A DNA stretch of 64,000 nucleotides from Novimethylophilus kurashikiensis (GCF_003112435.1 NZ_BDOQ01000001.1:186001-250000); one strand, 5' to 3'; positions 8,422 through 17,583 are shown, numbered from the stretch's first letter. Notes: a model not told the origin generated them from the letters alone. Translations and numbers: made by a program.

Positions 8422-8426
8422 CGCGT

Positions 8427-8467
8427 CATCCCCGGCGGCCATGCTTGCACTTTCCGGGGATGTTTCT
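8427..8467 (+). terminator. Stem-loop after EAL-HDOD gene
   Basis: CATCCCCGG (8427-8435) pairs perfectly with CCGGGGATG (8454-8462), followed by a short T-rich stretch (TTTCTTAC). It lies between two convergent genes. The loop is long (18 nt) and the T tract weak, so termination efficiency is uncertain. Confidence 0.5.
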
Positions 8468-8476
8468 TACAGAGTT

Positions 8477-9583
8477 CTAGAGATGCGGTTCGATCTGCTC
8501 TCGTACCCAGTGGTGGAAGTGTTCCATGCCGTCTTCCATCGGGCTCTGGTAGGGACCGAACTCGTCCAGGCCTTGCTCGTATAACGCCTGGCGGCCGTCC
8601 TGCATGCGTTGGCAGATATCGTCGTCCTCGATGGCGGTTTCCTTGTAGGCCGCCTGCTCGGCTTCGACGAATTCGCGTTCGAACAACGCGATATCTTCGG
8701 GGTAGTAGAACTCCACCACGTTAGTGCAACGGTTGGGGCCGCGCGGGATGAGGTTGGATACGACCAGCACGTGCGGATACCACTCCAGCATGAGGAATGG
8801 GTAGTACACCAGCCATATCGCCCCGTATTTCGGGGTCTTGCCGTTGGTATATTGCAGCACCTGCTTCTGCCAGCGGTCGTAGATCGGCGAACCGGATTTT
8901 TGCAGGTTGTTGTTCACGCCTACCGACTGCACGCTGTACCACTCGCCGAATTCCCACTTCAACTCGTCGCAATTGACGAAGTTGCCGAGGCCGGGGTGGA
9001 AGGGCACGACATGATAATCCTCCAGATAGACCTCGATGAAGGTCTTCCAGTTGAAGTTGTATTCGTCGATCATCACACGGTCGAGCACGTGGCCGCTGAA
9101 GTCGAAATCTTTTAGGAAACCCAGCTTCGTGAGGTCGGCTCCGACGTTGCGCTTGCCATCGAACAACAGGCCGTTCCAGTTCTGCAGGGGCGTTTTTGCG
9201 AGATTGAGGCAAGGGTTCTGCTCGAAATGCGGTGCGCCGATGAGCTGACCTTCGAGGTCGTAAGTCCAGCGGTGTAGCGGGCAAACGATATTCTGGGCGT
9301 GACCGTGGCCCTTGAGCATGAGTGCCTGGCGATGGCGGCAGATATTGCTGATCAATTCCACGCCCTGTGGGCTGTGTACCAGTGCCTTGGCGTGGTTCAT
9401 CCATTCCAGCGAGCGATAGTCGCCGGGATTGGGCACCATGAGTTCATGGCCGACGTACCAGGGCGCATTCGGGAACAGGAATTTTTTTTCCAGCTCGTAA
9501 ATTGCCGGATCGACATACCAGGAAACCGGCAGTTGCGGGCGTGACTGGCGCTTGATGGGTGTAACGGGTGCGAGGTTTTGCAT
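8477..9583 (-). CDS. Rieske-type aromatic ring-hydroxylating oxygenase, alpha subunit
   Basis: 368 residues. The N-terminal Rieske [2Fe-2S] site is complete: Cys82-x-His84 (ICRHRQ) and Cys101-x2-His104 (CPLHRW). The C-terminal catalytic domain has the mononuclear iron motif with His191 and His196 in EDYHVVPFHPG. Such enzymes hydroxylate or demethylate aromatic or amine substrates using electrons from a ferredoxin/reductase. No beta subunit or reductase is adjacent, so it probably acts as a homo-oligomer with electron donors encoded elsewhere. One candidate donor is the ferredoxin at 42740, but that is speculation. It is a monocistronic minus-strand gene. Confidence 0.88.
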   Translation of the reverse strand: MQNLAPVTPIKRQSRPQLPVSWYVDPAIYELEKKFLFPNAPWYVGHELMVPNPGDYRSLEWMNHAKALVHSPQGVELISNICRHRQALMLKGHGHAQNIVCPLHRWTYDLEGQLIGAPHFEQNPCLNLAKTPLQNWNGLLFDGKRNVGADLTKLGFLKDFDFSGHVLDRVMIDEYNFNWKTFIEVYLEDYHVVPFHPGLGNFVNCDELKWEFGEWYSVQSVGVNNNLQKSGSPIYDRWQKQVLQYTNGKTPKYGAIWLVYYPFLMLEWYPHVLVVSNLIPRGPNRCTNVVEFYYPEDIALFEREFVEAEQAAYKETAIEDDDICQRMQDGRQALYEQGLDEFGPYQSPMEDGMEHFHHWVREQIEPHL

Positions 9584-9777
9584 GTTCTAAGTGTCCTCCG
9601 AACGCCGGTTGCGAAGAACATTGCCGAGCTTGAGCCCGGCCCCAATGGTTAAAAAGACCTCGTATTTTGCCCTAGCCCGGTTTTTTTTTCAAAAAAAATC
9701 GCACGTCGATGTCTTAAAATAATGACTGCAAGCAGGCGGTAGAATGCGGTTTGAAATCAAAAATCTTGGGGGAGTGC

Positions 9778-10170
9778 ATGGGATTCGAATGGCCGGCGCT
9801 GGTGAGCGTCTTGACCTTGTTTCTATTGTTCGGCGTCGCCGCGAACGTAGGGCGGGCGCGCCACCGCTACAAGATCAGTCCGCCTGCCATGGTCGGTCAT
9901 CCACGATTCGAGTTGGCCTATCGTGTGCAAATGAATACGGTCGAAAGCACGGTTGGGTTTCTGCCCGCGCTGTGGTTGTTTGCTTATTACGTCGATGCCG
10001 CTTGGGCCGGTATCTTAGGATTCATATGGCTGGTAGCGCGTGTGTGGTACGCCGTGGCTTATAGCCAGGATGCCGCCAAACGCGGTCCGGGGTTTGCCTT
10101 ATCCAAGCTGGTGTTCGTGACAATGACCGTTGGCGCCTTGGTTGGGATTCTGGGCCGGGTACTGCATTAA
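9778..10170 (+). CDS. MAPEG-family membrane protein
   Basis: 130 residues with four predicted membrane helices (at about 5-22, 58-75, 77-95 and 109-128) and the MAPEG pattern of conserved polar residues after helix 1 and ERY-like features (RFELAYRVQMNTVE). The ATG at 9778 is preceded by GGGGGA at ideal spacing, which is why it is preferred over the upstream frame. Eukaryotic MAPEG members conjugate glutathione or make leukotrienes. Bacterial versions are mostly uncharacterised and assumed to have glutathione-transferase-like activity. It lies 34 bp before a sensor kinase gene on the same strand. Confidence 0.82.
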   Translation: MGFEWPALVSVLTLFLLFGVAANVGRARHRYKISPPAMVGHPRFELAYRVQMNTVESTVGFLPALWLFAYYVDAAWAGILGFIWLVARVWYAVAYSQDAAKRGPGFALSKLVFVTMTVGALVGILGRVLH

Positions 10171-10204
10171 ATATCGATGCCCTTGTTTTTTCAGGCCACT
10201 TGTA

Positions 10205-11614
10205 ATGCATAACGTTTCTCATCGACCAGAGCCGCCTGGTCAGCTCGGATGGATGTTGGGCGTGCTCGCGCTTGTCGGTACGTTGTTCTATCTGGACTAT
10301 TGCGCCGGCCCCAACGTTCCCTTTCACCTGTTCTATTTGCTCGCGGTGTTCTTCGCGCTCAAGTACGTCAACGAATCGTTCGGTTATGCCGTCGCCTCGA
10401 TTTCCGCGTTCGGGGCCGTGGTTGTCAGTGCTTGGGATGCCGGACAGCACGCTCCTGCGCTGTCCAACCTGTGGCAATTCGCTACCAGCTTTTTCATGTA
10501 TTCCATGTTTTGCTATCTGCTAGGCCGACAGATGGCCGGTTTGAAGCATGCCCGACAAGCGTTGGAAAAAATTACTAATCTTCATCAGACCGTCATTTCC
10601 CGTACCCGCTCTGGTATTACGGCATACCGGCAAGATGGCACTTGCGTGCTCGCCAACGAAGCTGCGGCAGCCATCGTGGGTGCGACGAAAGAGCTGCTGT
10701 TGCAGCAAAACTTTCGTCATCTGGAATCCTGGCGTAATTCGGGCATGCTGGAAGCGGCTGAGCGTGCCTTGTTAACCGACACCATCCAGCAGTTTGAAGC
10801 GCATCTCACCACTTCCTACGGCAACACCATCTGGTGCGGGGCGAATTTTTCGACCTTCATCATGAACGGCGAAAAATATCTGTTGATGATGTTTCTCGAC
10901 GTCACCGAAAAAGTGGCGGCACAGCAAGCACTGCTGGATGCGAAGGAATCAGCGGAAGCTGCGTTGGCTCGAGCTGCCCTGGCCGAACGGCGGATTACCG
11001 ATATCAGCGAGGAAACGCAGCGCCGTATCGGGCAGGAACTGCACGACAATCTTGGGCAGCTTCTTACCGGTGTTGCGTGCCTCTCTCAATCGCTTTACCA
11101 GCAGCTCAAAAAACGCGACTTGCCCGAGCAGGAAGTCGCCGCCTTGATCACTCGCCATATCAACCAGGGTGTGGCTGATACACGCCTCCTGGCTCAGGGT
11201 CTTTACCCGGTAGAGCTTCAAACTGCCGGATTGGCGGCCATGCTGGAACGTCTCGCCGACTCCGTGCGTAACGTCCATCAGCTGGACTGCGAATTCGAGC
11301 AGGTGGGGGAATGTGCCATCGACGACGATCACATGGCCATCAACCTGTTTCGTATCGTGCAAGAGGCCATTAGTAATGTGACCAAGCACAGCGGGGCCAC
11401 GCAGGTGCAGATTCGGCTGGAATGGTCGGAAACATTAAGCCGACTGGAAATCGTCGATAACGGCCGGGGATTGGTTAATTCGGAAGAGGCGACGAAAAAA
11501 GGCGGGCTGGGGATGCACACTATGAAATATCGGGCTGATATCATAGGCGCCACGCTAGCGTTTGCATCGCCTCCCGGCGGTGGAACGCGTGTCGTGATCA
11601 GCCTGGTCTTATAA
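10205..11614 (+). CDS. NarL-type sensor histidine kinase with PAS domain
   Basis: 469 residues. An N-terminal membrane block of three to four helices (~15-110) is followed by a PAS-like domain (~125-245), a short coiled coil, the HisKA_3 dimerisation/phosphoacceptor box RRIGQELHDNLGQ (His280), and an HATPase with the N box VQEAISNVTKHS and G box VDNGRGL. The start at 10205 begins the membrane block; the frame is open upstream but overlaps the MAPEG gene. It is the cognate kinase of the LuxR-type regulator encoded 2 bp downstream. The signal is unknown. The membrane block has no large periplasmic loop, suggesting membrane-derived or cytoplasmic sensing. Confidence 0.9.
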   Translation: MHNVSHRPEPPGQLGWMLGVLALVGTLFYLDYCAGPNVPFHLFYLLAVFFALKYVNESFGYAVASISAFGAVVVSAWDAGQHAPALSNLWQFATSFFMYSMFCYLLGRQMAGLKHARQALEKITNLHQTVISRTRSGITAYRQDGTCVLANEAAAAIVGATKELLLQQNFRHLESWRNSGMLEAAERALLTDTIQQFEAHLTTSYGNTIWCGANFSTFIMNGEKYLLMMFLDVTEKVAAQQALLDAKESAEAALARAALAERRITDISEETQRRIGQELHDNLGQLLTGVACLSQSLYQQLKKRDLPEQEVAALITRHINQGVADTRLLAQGLYPVELQTAGLAAMLERLADSVRNVHQLDCEFEQVGECAIDDDHMAINLFRIVQEAISNVTKHSGATQVQIRLEWSETLSRLEIVDNGRGLVNSEEATKKGGLGMHTMKYRADIIGATLAFASPPGGGTRVVISLVL

Positions 11615-11616
11615 AC

Positions 11617-12291
11617 ATGCTCAGCTACAACGCCGAAAACCCCGCTCGCATCCTCATCGTCGACGATCATCCTATCGTGCGGCAGGGCGTTGCCATGCTC
11701 ATCAACCAGGAGCCTGATTTGCGTGTTTGCTGCGAAGCCAGCAACGCCGAGGAGGGGCGGGCGATGAGCCTGGAGTGCAAGCCGCATCTTGCCATTGTCG
11801 ATTTATCACTGGCAGGGTTGTCCGGGCTGGAGCTGATCAAGCAATTGCGCGCTGATGCGCCTGATCTGTTGATCCTGATGATGTCCATGCACGACGAGAA
11901 CGTCTATGCCGAGCGCGTGTTGCAGGCCGGAGCCCAGGGTTACCTGATGAAGCAGGAAACACCGAGCACCATGTTGCAAGCCATCAGGCAGGTGCTGAAC
12001 GGCGAAATTTATCTTAGCCCGAGCATGCATCACACCATCCTGCATCGCCTCGCGCATCATCAAGGCGATAATTCCCCCATCCGCAGCCTGAGCAGTGCCG
12101 AATTCGAGGTTCTGCACCTGATCGGCCTGGGGCACGGCACTTCGGAAATCGCGCGTTTGCTCGACCGCAGTCCGAAAACCATCGAAGCCCACCGTGCCAA
12201 CATCAAAAACAAGCTCAATCTTTCTAGCGGAGCGGATCTCAACCGCTTCGCCATCAATTGGTCCAACGGCCTCATTCCGCTCCAAAACTGA
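11617..12291 (+). CDS. NarL/FixJ-type response regulator
   Basis: 224 residues with a receiver domain (phosphoacceptor Asp62 in AIVDLSL, acidic pair IVDDH) and a C-terminal LuxR-type helix-turn-helix (EFEVLHLIGLGHGTSEIARLL with SPKTIEAHRANIKNKL). The gene starts 2 nt after the kinase stop, so the two form an operon and a cognate pair. The target genes are not evident. The adjacent chemoreceptor-like/ODP pair, about 250 bp downstream on the same strand, is a reasonable candidate. Confidence 0.92.
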   Translation: MLSYNAENPARILIVDDHPIVRQGVAMLINQEPDLRVCCEASNAEEGRAMSLECKPHLAIVDLSLAGLSGLELIKQLRADAPDLLILMMSMHDENVYAERVLQAGAQGYLMKQETPSTMLQAIRQVLNGEIYLSPSMHHTILHRLAHHQGDNSPIRSLSSAEFEVLHLIGLGHGTSEIARLLDRSPKTIEAHRANIKNKLNLSSGADLNRFAINWSNGLIPLQN

Positions 12292-12540
12292 CGCATTTTT
12301 CCATCAGTAAGTCCTTATTCAGTGTCAAGGAAATATAGGGGTTTTCCTGGGTTTATCCGGGGAACTCCCTGATTTTTTATTACCTGTTGCCACGCTATAT
12401 TGCGCATTATCGAGTATTAGAAATATTTGATATTCGTATCTGATTGATACCAAGAAGACTCAGGTGTTTTTGGTGAAAAATTAAAAAAACAGGCCATCAA
12501 GCCTGCTTCCAAGAAGAAAAACGCACGAAAGAAAACAATA

Positions 12541-13134
12541 ATGAAGCCCACTCAAAGACTCCCGAGTGTCGCGGATGTGGCCCAAATCAACGAAAGCATC
12601 AAATACGCCGTTTCGCTTTCCAGTCAGATCAACCTTAATGCGCTGAACTCCACGCTCGTTGCCAACAAGGCCGGTGCAGCGGGGATCGGCTTTGCCGTTG
12701 TGGCCCGAGAACTACGCGGATTCAGTCAGCGATTCGCTGTTGAAATGGGGGCGATGACACAGGAGGTCTTCCAACTGGTCAACGGTATTTCCCGGCTAAG
12801 CAACACCCAGCGGTTGTTTCGTTTGTTGCAAAAGGCTCAGCAGCAGTGCCGCGAGAATCAGGATCGACTTGAGAATCCGGTGATGCGTCGCGGTGAATAT
12901 CTTGAGCGGGAAAGGCTGCGCATGGAACGTGGGGCGCGCAAAATCTTTTCCGCCCTGGAAATTGCGAGCAAGCGTTGCGATATGGGATTGATGATTGCGC
13001 GTTCGGCACGTGTCGAAGCGGCCCATGGCGGTAGTTATCAATCCGCCTTGACTCAGGTTGCCGGGGATATGGAATACACGATCGGCGAGATATCGACCAC
13101 GGTTCGCGCCATTGCTAAAAGGCTCTCAAAATAA
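12541..13134 (+). CDS. Soluble MCP-signalling-domain-like protein
   Basis: 197 residues without membrane segments or a sensor domain. Residues ~28-60 (INLNALNSTLVANKAG and GIGFAVVARELRGFS) are a recognisable but altered version of the chemoreceptor hairpin tip. A second, weaker copy appears near the C-terminus (IARSARVEAAHGGS through ALTQVAGDME), suggesting an internal repeat of a helical hairpin. No CheW, CheA or CheY gene is nearby. It overlaps the following ODP gene by one base (TAATG), so the two proteins are probably made together and may interact. The ATG lacks a clear ribosome site, and the frame is open 31 codons upstream with a Lys-rich reading, so the true start may differ. Confidence 0.7.
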   Translation: MKPTQRLPSVADVAQINESIKYAVSLSSQINLNALNSTLVANKAGAAGIGFAVVARELRGFSQRFAVEMGAMTQEVFQLVNGISRLSNTQRLFRLLQKAQQQCRENQDRLENPVMRRGEYLERERLRMERGARKIFSALEIASKRCDMGLMIARSARVEAAHGGSYQSALTQVAGDMEYTIGEISTTVRAIAKRLSK

Positions 13135-13883
13135 TGAAAAAAGCCAACATCATTTTCGAACAGGGCTCACACCAGTGGATCGCCATTGCGCGTGATCCTG
13201 AGAAGCCCAACTATCTAATCGATACCAACGAATATCTGATCGTCGATGACGAGTCTGCACTCTTGACCGATCCGGGCGGCTCCGAGATTTTTCCAGTCGT
13301 GTTCTCGGCCATTTGCGAGGTATTTGATCCTGCCAATATCAAACATCTGTTCGCCTCGCACCAGGACCCTGACATTATCTCGTCGCTCAGTCTATGGCTG
13401 GACTTCAATCCTGCGCTCAAGTGTCACTTAAGCTGGCTCTGGAGTTCTTTCGTCCCGCATTTCGGTGGTACCGATCAAACCTTCATCAGTATTCCAGACG
13501 AAGGTATGCCGATACGTGTGGGCGGATTGACCTTGCAATCTGTCCCGGCGCATTACCTGCACTCGTCCGGCAATTTCCATCTTTACGACCCCACCGCCAA
13601 GCTGCTGTTTACCGGCGATATCGGGGCAGCCATGCTGCCGCCAGGCGAGGACGATCTATTTGTCAGGAATTTCGATAAGCACATCGCGCATGCGGCCGGA
13701 TTCCATCGGCGGTGGCTGGGCTCAAACGAGGCCAAACTGGATTGGTGCGAGCGGGCGAGCAAGCTGGAGATCGATATGTTGTGCCCGCAACACGGTGCGA
13801 TCTATCAGGGGCAGGACGTCGAGCGCTTCATCAATTGGCTGGCAGAACTGCCGGTTGGGCTTGGGGTCATGCGCCGCGCTTGA
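13134..13883 (+). CDS. Oxygen-binding di-iron (ODP/flavodiiron-like) MBL-fold protein
   Basis: 249 residues with a metallo-beta-lactamase fold and the di-iron ligand set of flavodiiron proteins: His76-x-Asp78-x-Asp80 in SHQDPD, a histidine in AHYLHSSGN (His140 or His143), Asp162 in FTGDIG and His220 in CPQHG. There is no flavodoxin domain, so electron delivery for oxygen reduction is missing. This matches stand-alone ODP proteins, of which the Treponema denticola member senses oxygen and iron for chemotaxis. Here it is coupled to a chemoreceptor-like protein, supporting an oxygen/iron-sensing rather than detoxifying role. It ends directly against a convergent ABC transporter gene. Confidence 0.85.
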   Translation: MKKANIIFEQGSHQWIAIARDPEKPNYLIDTNEYLIVDDESALLTDPGGSEIFPVVFSAICEVFDPANIKHLFASHQDPDIISSLSLWLDFNPALKCHLSWLWSSFVPHFGGTDQTFISIPDEGMPIRVGGLTLQSVPAHYLHSSGNFHLYDPTAKLLFTGDIGAAMLPPGEDDLFVRNFDKHIAHAAGFHRRWLGSNEAKLDWCERASKLEIDMLCPQHGAIYQGQDVERFINWLAELPVGLGVMRRA

Positions 13884-15665
13884 TCAAGTGGCGACAGGCT
13901 TGAACTGCAGGTTTGCAAGGTGGGCGTAAAGGGCATTGTCGCGCATCAGCGCTTCATGGGTGCCGAGGCCAACGATGCGTCCCTGGTCCATGACTGCAAT
14001 GCGGTCCACCCCCTGCACAGTGGCGAAACGATGGGCAATGATCAACGTGGTTCGGCTTTCCATCAGTCGTTCAAGCGCAATCTGCACCAGGCGCTCGCTC
14101 GCCGCATCCAAAGCGCTGGTGGCTTCGTCCAGCAGCAGGATCGGCCTGTCGGCCAGAATGGCGCGGGCAATGGCGATGCGCTGACGCTGGCCGCCTGAAA
14201 GCCGCACGCCGCGTTCGCCCAAGTAAGCGTTGAGTCCTTCAGGCAAACGGTCGATGAATTCCGTCGCGCAGGCAGCTTCGCAAGCCGCTCGCACCTCAGC
14301 CTCCGTCGCATCGGGCCGTCCGTAACGCACGTTGTCGGCCACGCTCGCAGCAAAAATCACCGGGTCTTGCGGGACAAGGGCTATGTGCGAGCGAACGATT
14401 CTTGGGTCGGCCGCTTTGATATCTACGCCGTCGATTCTGATGCTGCCCGCTTGCGGGTCGTAATAACGCAGCAGCAACTGGAACACAGTGCTTTTGCCTG
14501 CGCCCGACGGGCCGACCAGCGCCAGTTTCTCGCCGGCCGAAACGGTCAGCGATAGACGTTCCAGCGCCGGTGCATCGGGCCGGGACGGATAGTGGAATAA
14601 CACCTCGTCGAAGGCGATGACGCCTTGGACTGGATAGGGCAACGCCTGAGGATGTTGCGGCGCGGCGATTTCCGGCTCCGTCGAAAGCAATTCCATCAGT
14701 CGTTCCGTGGCGCCGGCAGCGCGTTGCAAATCGCCGATCACCTCGGATACCGTGCCTACGCCCACTGCCAAAATCACGGCATAAAAGATGAAGGCCGAAA
14801 GCTGGCCGCCTGTGAGATTGCCCTCGACAACGTCATGTCCGCCCACCCATAAAATGAAACCAATGGCGCCGAACACCAGCAGAATGACGACTGCCATGAG
14901 TGAGGCCCGCTGTCGGATACGCCGTACGCTGGTAGCGAAGACCTGCTCCACGCGTTCGCCGAACAGTGTTTTATCCTGCGCCTCATGGCCGTAAGCTTGG
15001 ACGGTACGAATCTCGTGCAAGGCTTCGTCGATATAAGCGCCAACGTCAGCGACCCTATCCTGGCTGGCGCGTGCCAGTTTTCGTACCCTGCGGCCGAAAA
15101 ACACGATGGGCGCGATGACGAGCGGCACGACGACCAGCACTAGGCCCGTCAACTTGGGACTCGTTACCACCAGCATGATGAGTGCGCCCAGCATATTGAG
15201 AAAGTTGCGCAACGCCATCGAGATCGACGAGCCGATGGCATCTTCCAGCACCGTGGTATCGCTGGTTAGGCGCGAGATGACTTCACCTGTACGCGTCGTT
15301 TCGAAAAAGCCGGGCGAAAGCTCCAGCAAATGCCCGAACACCGCGCGGCGGATATCGGCTGTCACGCGTTCGCCGATCCAAGAAACATAATAAAAACGCA
15401 CGAAGGTCGCTGCCGCCATCACCACCACAATCGCCAGCATGCCACCCAGCGCCTGGTTGAGAAATCCGGTATTACCGCCTGCCAACCCGCGGTCGATCAC
15501 GAATTTCAAGCCCTGACCAAGCGCCAGGACACAACCGGAGGCAATCACCAGTGCGATGGAGGCGGTTACAATCTGTCTGCGATACGGTTTGAGAAAACCC
15601 AGGATACGCGCCAGTTGGCGGATATCCTTGCTTTTTGGACGGTCGATTAAATTAGCTCTAGCCAT
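13884..15665 (-). CDS. MsbA-type ABC exporter (fused permease and ATPase)
   Basis: 593 residues. An N-terminal six-helix transmembrane domain (~25-310) is fused to an ATPase domain with Walker A GPSGAGKST, signature LSGGQRQR and Walker B ILLLDEATSALD, the single-chain half-transporter layout of MsbA/LmrA. It forms homodimers that flip lipids, lipid A or hydrophobic compounds; which one is not determinable here. I place the start at 15665 (MARANLIDRPK), because the longer open frame would overlap the divergent ychJ gene and reads unlike protein. It is monocistronic. Confidence 0.88.
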   Translation of the reverse strand: MARANLIDRPKSKDIRQLARILGFLKPYRRQIVTASIALVIASGCVLALGQGLKFVIDRGLAGGNTGFLNQALGGMLAIVVVMAAATFVRFYYVSWIGERVTADIRRAVFGHLLELSPGFFETTRTGEVISRLTSDTTVLEDAIGSSISMALRNFLNMLGALIMLVVTSPKLTGLVLVVVPLVIAPIVFFGRRVRKLARASQDRVADVGAYIDEALHEIRTVQAYGHEAQDKTLFGERVEQVFATSVRRIRQRASLMAVVILLVFGAIGFILWVGGHDVVEGNLTGGQLSAFIFYAVILAVGVGTVSEVIGDLQRAAGATERLMELLSTEPEIAAPQHPQALPYPVQGVIAFDEVLFHYPSRPDAPALERLSLTVSAGEKLALVGPSGAGKSTVFQLLLRYYDPQAGSIRIDGVDIKAADPRIVRSHIALVPQDPVIFAASVADNVRYGRPDATEAEVRAACEAACATEFIDRLPEGLNAYLGERGVRLSGGQRQRIAIARAILADRPILLLDEATSALDAASERLVQIALERLMESRTTLIIAHRFATVQGVDRIAVMDQGRIVGLGTHEALMRDNALYAHLANLQFKPVAT

Positions 15666-15695
15666 CGCGCCATCATACGAGGAAACCGCGCAAGC

Positions 15696-16082
15696 ATGAA
15701 ACCAACGCCTTCCGACTGCCCCTGCGGTAGCGGTCAACCCTATGCCGCCTGCTGCGGCCAATATCATCGAGGGAATGTAGCCCCCGATGCCCAAGCGCTC
15801 ATGCGCTCTCGATATAGTGCCTATGTGCTAGGACTGGAGTTGTATTTGCTCGCCACTTGGCATCCGGATACGCGTCCTGCAGCGTTGGATTTGGAACAGG
15901 ATATGCCCACCAAATGGCTAGGGCTGGAGGTGAAGCGGCATGAAACCAGCGACGCGGAGCACGCCAGCGTCGAATTCGTGGCCCGATACAAGGTGAACGG
16001 CAAGGCATACCGGCTGCATGAAACGAGTCGGTTTGTCAGGAACCAAGAGCAGTGGGTTTACGTGGACGGGAAAATCCACTGA
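15696..16082 (+). CDS. ychJ: YchJ-family SEC-C motif protein
   Basis: 128 residues starting with a SEC-C zinc motif (CPCGSGQPYAACCG, near residues 8-21), followed by the NTF2-like UPF0225 domain with RSRYSAYVLG and DTRPAALDL. The molecular role of YchJ is not established. The zinc motif is shared with SecA C-termini and suggests binding to ribosome- or nucleic-acid-associated partners. Its stop overlaps the truC start by one base (TGATG), indicating coupled translation. It is divergent from the ABC exporter, with only 30 bp between the starts. Confidence 0.9.
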   Translation: MKPTPSDCPCGSGQPYAACCGQYHRGNVAPDAQALMRSRYSAYVLGLELYLLATWHPDTRPAALDLEQDMPTKWLGLEVKRHETSDAEHASVEFVARYKVNGKAYRLHETSRFVRNQEQWVYVDGKIH

Positions 16083-16798
16083 TGCTCGACATTCTCTACC
16101 GCGACGACCACCTCATCGCCATCCATAAACCCTCCGGCCTGCTGGTGCACCGCACCAACCTCGATCGTCATGAAACCCGTTTTGCCGTCCAGCTATTGCG
16201 AGACCAGATCGGGCAACGCGTTTACCCTGTCCATCGGCTGGATAAAGGGACTTCGGGCGTGTTGCTGTTCGCGCTTGATCCGGACATTGGCCGTGCAGTG
16301 AGCGGGCAGTTCGAGCGGCAGGAGGTGGCGAAGAAATATCTGGCTGTGGTGCGCGGGCATCCGCCGGAAACGGGGGAGATCGATTATCCGCTGGTGAAGC
16401 GGCCGGACGATTACGAATGGACGCCTGATGCCGAAGGTGCGCCGCCGCAGGAGGCTGTTACCCGCTACCGCCGGTTGGCGGTATGCGAGTTACCCTATGA
16501 GGTCGACCGCTATCCAACCAGCCGCTATGCACTGGTAGAACTGGAGCCTCTTACTGGACGTCGGCATCAGCTCAGGCGGCACCTCAAGCATATCTCTCAT
16601 CCCATCATCGGCGACGCAACCTACGGCAAGGGCAAGCACAACCGGCTGTTCCAAACCTTGTTCGGATGTTATCGCATGCTGCTCGCCAACCTGGAATTGC
16701 AGGTGCGACATCCGGTGTCGGATAAGGTATTAACGATTACTGCGCCGCTTGCCGAGGATTTTGCGGTCGTCCTCGCACAGCTCGGCTGGAAATGTTAA
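16082..16798 (+). CDS. truC: tRNA pseudouridine synthase TruC (RluA family)
   Basis: 238 residues with the RluA-family catalytic motif HRLDKGTSG, whose aspartate attacks the target uridine, and the fold-defining YLAVVRGHP and GRRHQLRRHL segments. The N-terminal ILYRDDHLIAIHKPSGLLVH is typical of TruC, which modifies U65 in several tRNAs. No S4 domain is present, which separates it from RluC/RluD. The start at 16082 (ATG overlapping the ychJ stop) is preferred over an in-frame start 30 nt earlier. Confidence 0.88.
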   Translation: MLDILYRDDHLIAIHKPSGLLVHRTNLDRHETRFAVQLLRDQIGQRVYPVHRLDKGTSGVLLFALDPDIGRAVSGQFERQEVAKKYLAVVRGHPPETGEIDYPLVKRPDDYEWTPDAEGAPPQEAVTRYRRLAVCELPYEVDRYPTSRYALVELEPLTGRRHQLRRHLKHISHPIIGDATYGKGKHNRLFQTLFGCYRMLLANLELQVRHPVSDKVLTITAPLAEDFAVVLAQLGWKC

Positions 16799-16883
16799 GA
16801 ATGGTAAAAGTCTGGTTGGATTGCTAGGACTAGCGGTCCGGCTTGTTTAACATCCTCGTATTTAACCTGCTTTTGAACGCGTG

Positions 16884-17570
16884 ATGACCAAAATCCTGCT
16901 CGTCGACGACGATGTCGAACTCTTACATCTGCTCATGGAATATCTGATAGAGGATGGCTTCGAGGTGTCTATTGCCAATGACGGCGAGCGCGGTGCGGCC
17001 GAGGCATTGACCGGGCAATATGCACTGGTGGTGCTGGACGTGATGATGCCTTTCGTCAACGGCATTGAGGCCTTGAAGCGGATTCGGGCACATAGCCGTG
17101 TTCCGGTGCTGATGCTCACCGCCAAGGGTGATGACATGGACCGAATCATCGGCCTGGAACTAGGTGCCGATGATTACGTCCCCAAGCCTTGCACGCCTCG
17201 CGAGCTCTCGGCCCGCATCCGGGCTATCTTGCGGCGGACGGAAGTTGTGGCCGGTGCCGATGTCCCCTCGGCCTTGTCGGTGGGCGCATTGACGCTATGG
17301 CCCGGACAGCGTCGCGTAGCATGGGATGGCAAGCCGGTGGAGCTAACCAGCAGCGAGTTCAACCTGCTGGAAGTGCTGGCTCGCAACGCCGGTCGGCCGG
17401 TGGACAAGAACGATCTTTCCGAGCAAGCGCTGGGCCGACCATTGGCCCGCTTCGATCGCAGTATCGATGTGCATATGAGCAGCATCCGGCACAAATTGGG
17501 CACCTTGGCCGACGGTCGCTCCTGTATCCAGACCGTGCATCGGCTGGGTTACCAATACATAAGGGAATAA
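16884..17570 (+). CDS. OmpR/CpxR-type response regulator
   Basis: 228 residues: receiver domain with the acidic pocket LLVDDD, phosphoacceptor in VVLDVMMP and the conserved lysine in DDYVPKPC, then a winged-helix DNA-binding domain with SSEFNLLEVLARN and HRLGYQY. A GTG one codon upstream (16881) is an alternative start. It lies 13 bp before a CpxA-like kinase with a Spy/CpxP-like gene behind, so the set looks like a CpxRA-P-type envelope-stress system. That reading is by context only. Confidence 0.9.
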   Translation: MTKILLVDDDVELLHLLMEYLIEDGFEVSIANDGERGAAEALTGQYALVVLDVMMPFVNGIEALKRIRAHSRVPVLMLTAKGDDMDRIIGLELGADDYVPKPCTPRELSARIRAILRRTEVVAGADVPSALSVGALTLWPGQRRVAWDGKPVELTSSEFNLLEVLARNAGRPVDKNDLSEQALGRPLARFDRSIDVHMSSIRHKLGTLADGRSCIQTVHRLGYQYIRE

Positions 17571-17583
17571 GGGCGCGACCCGC

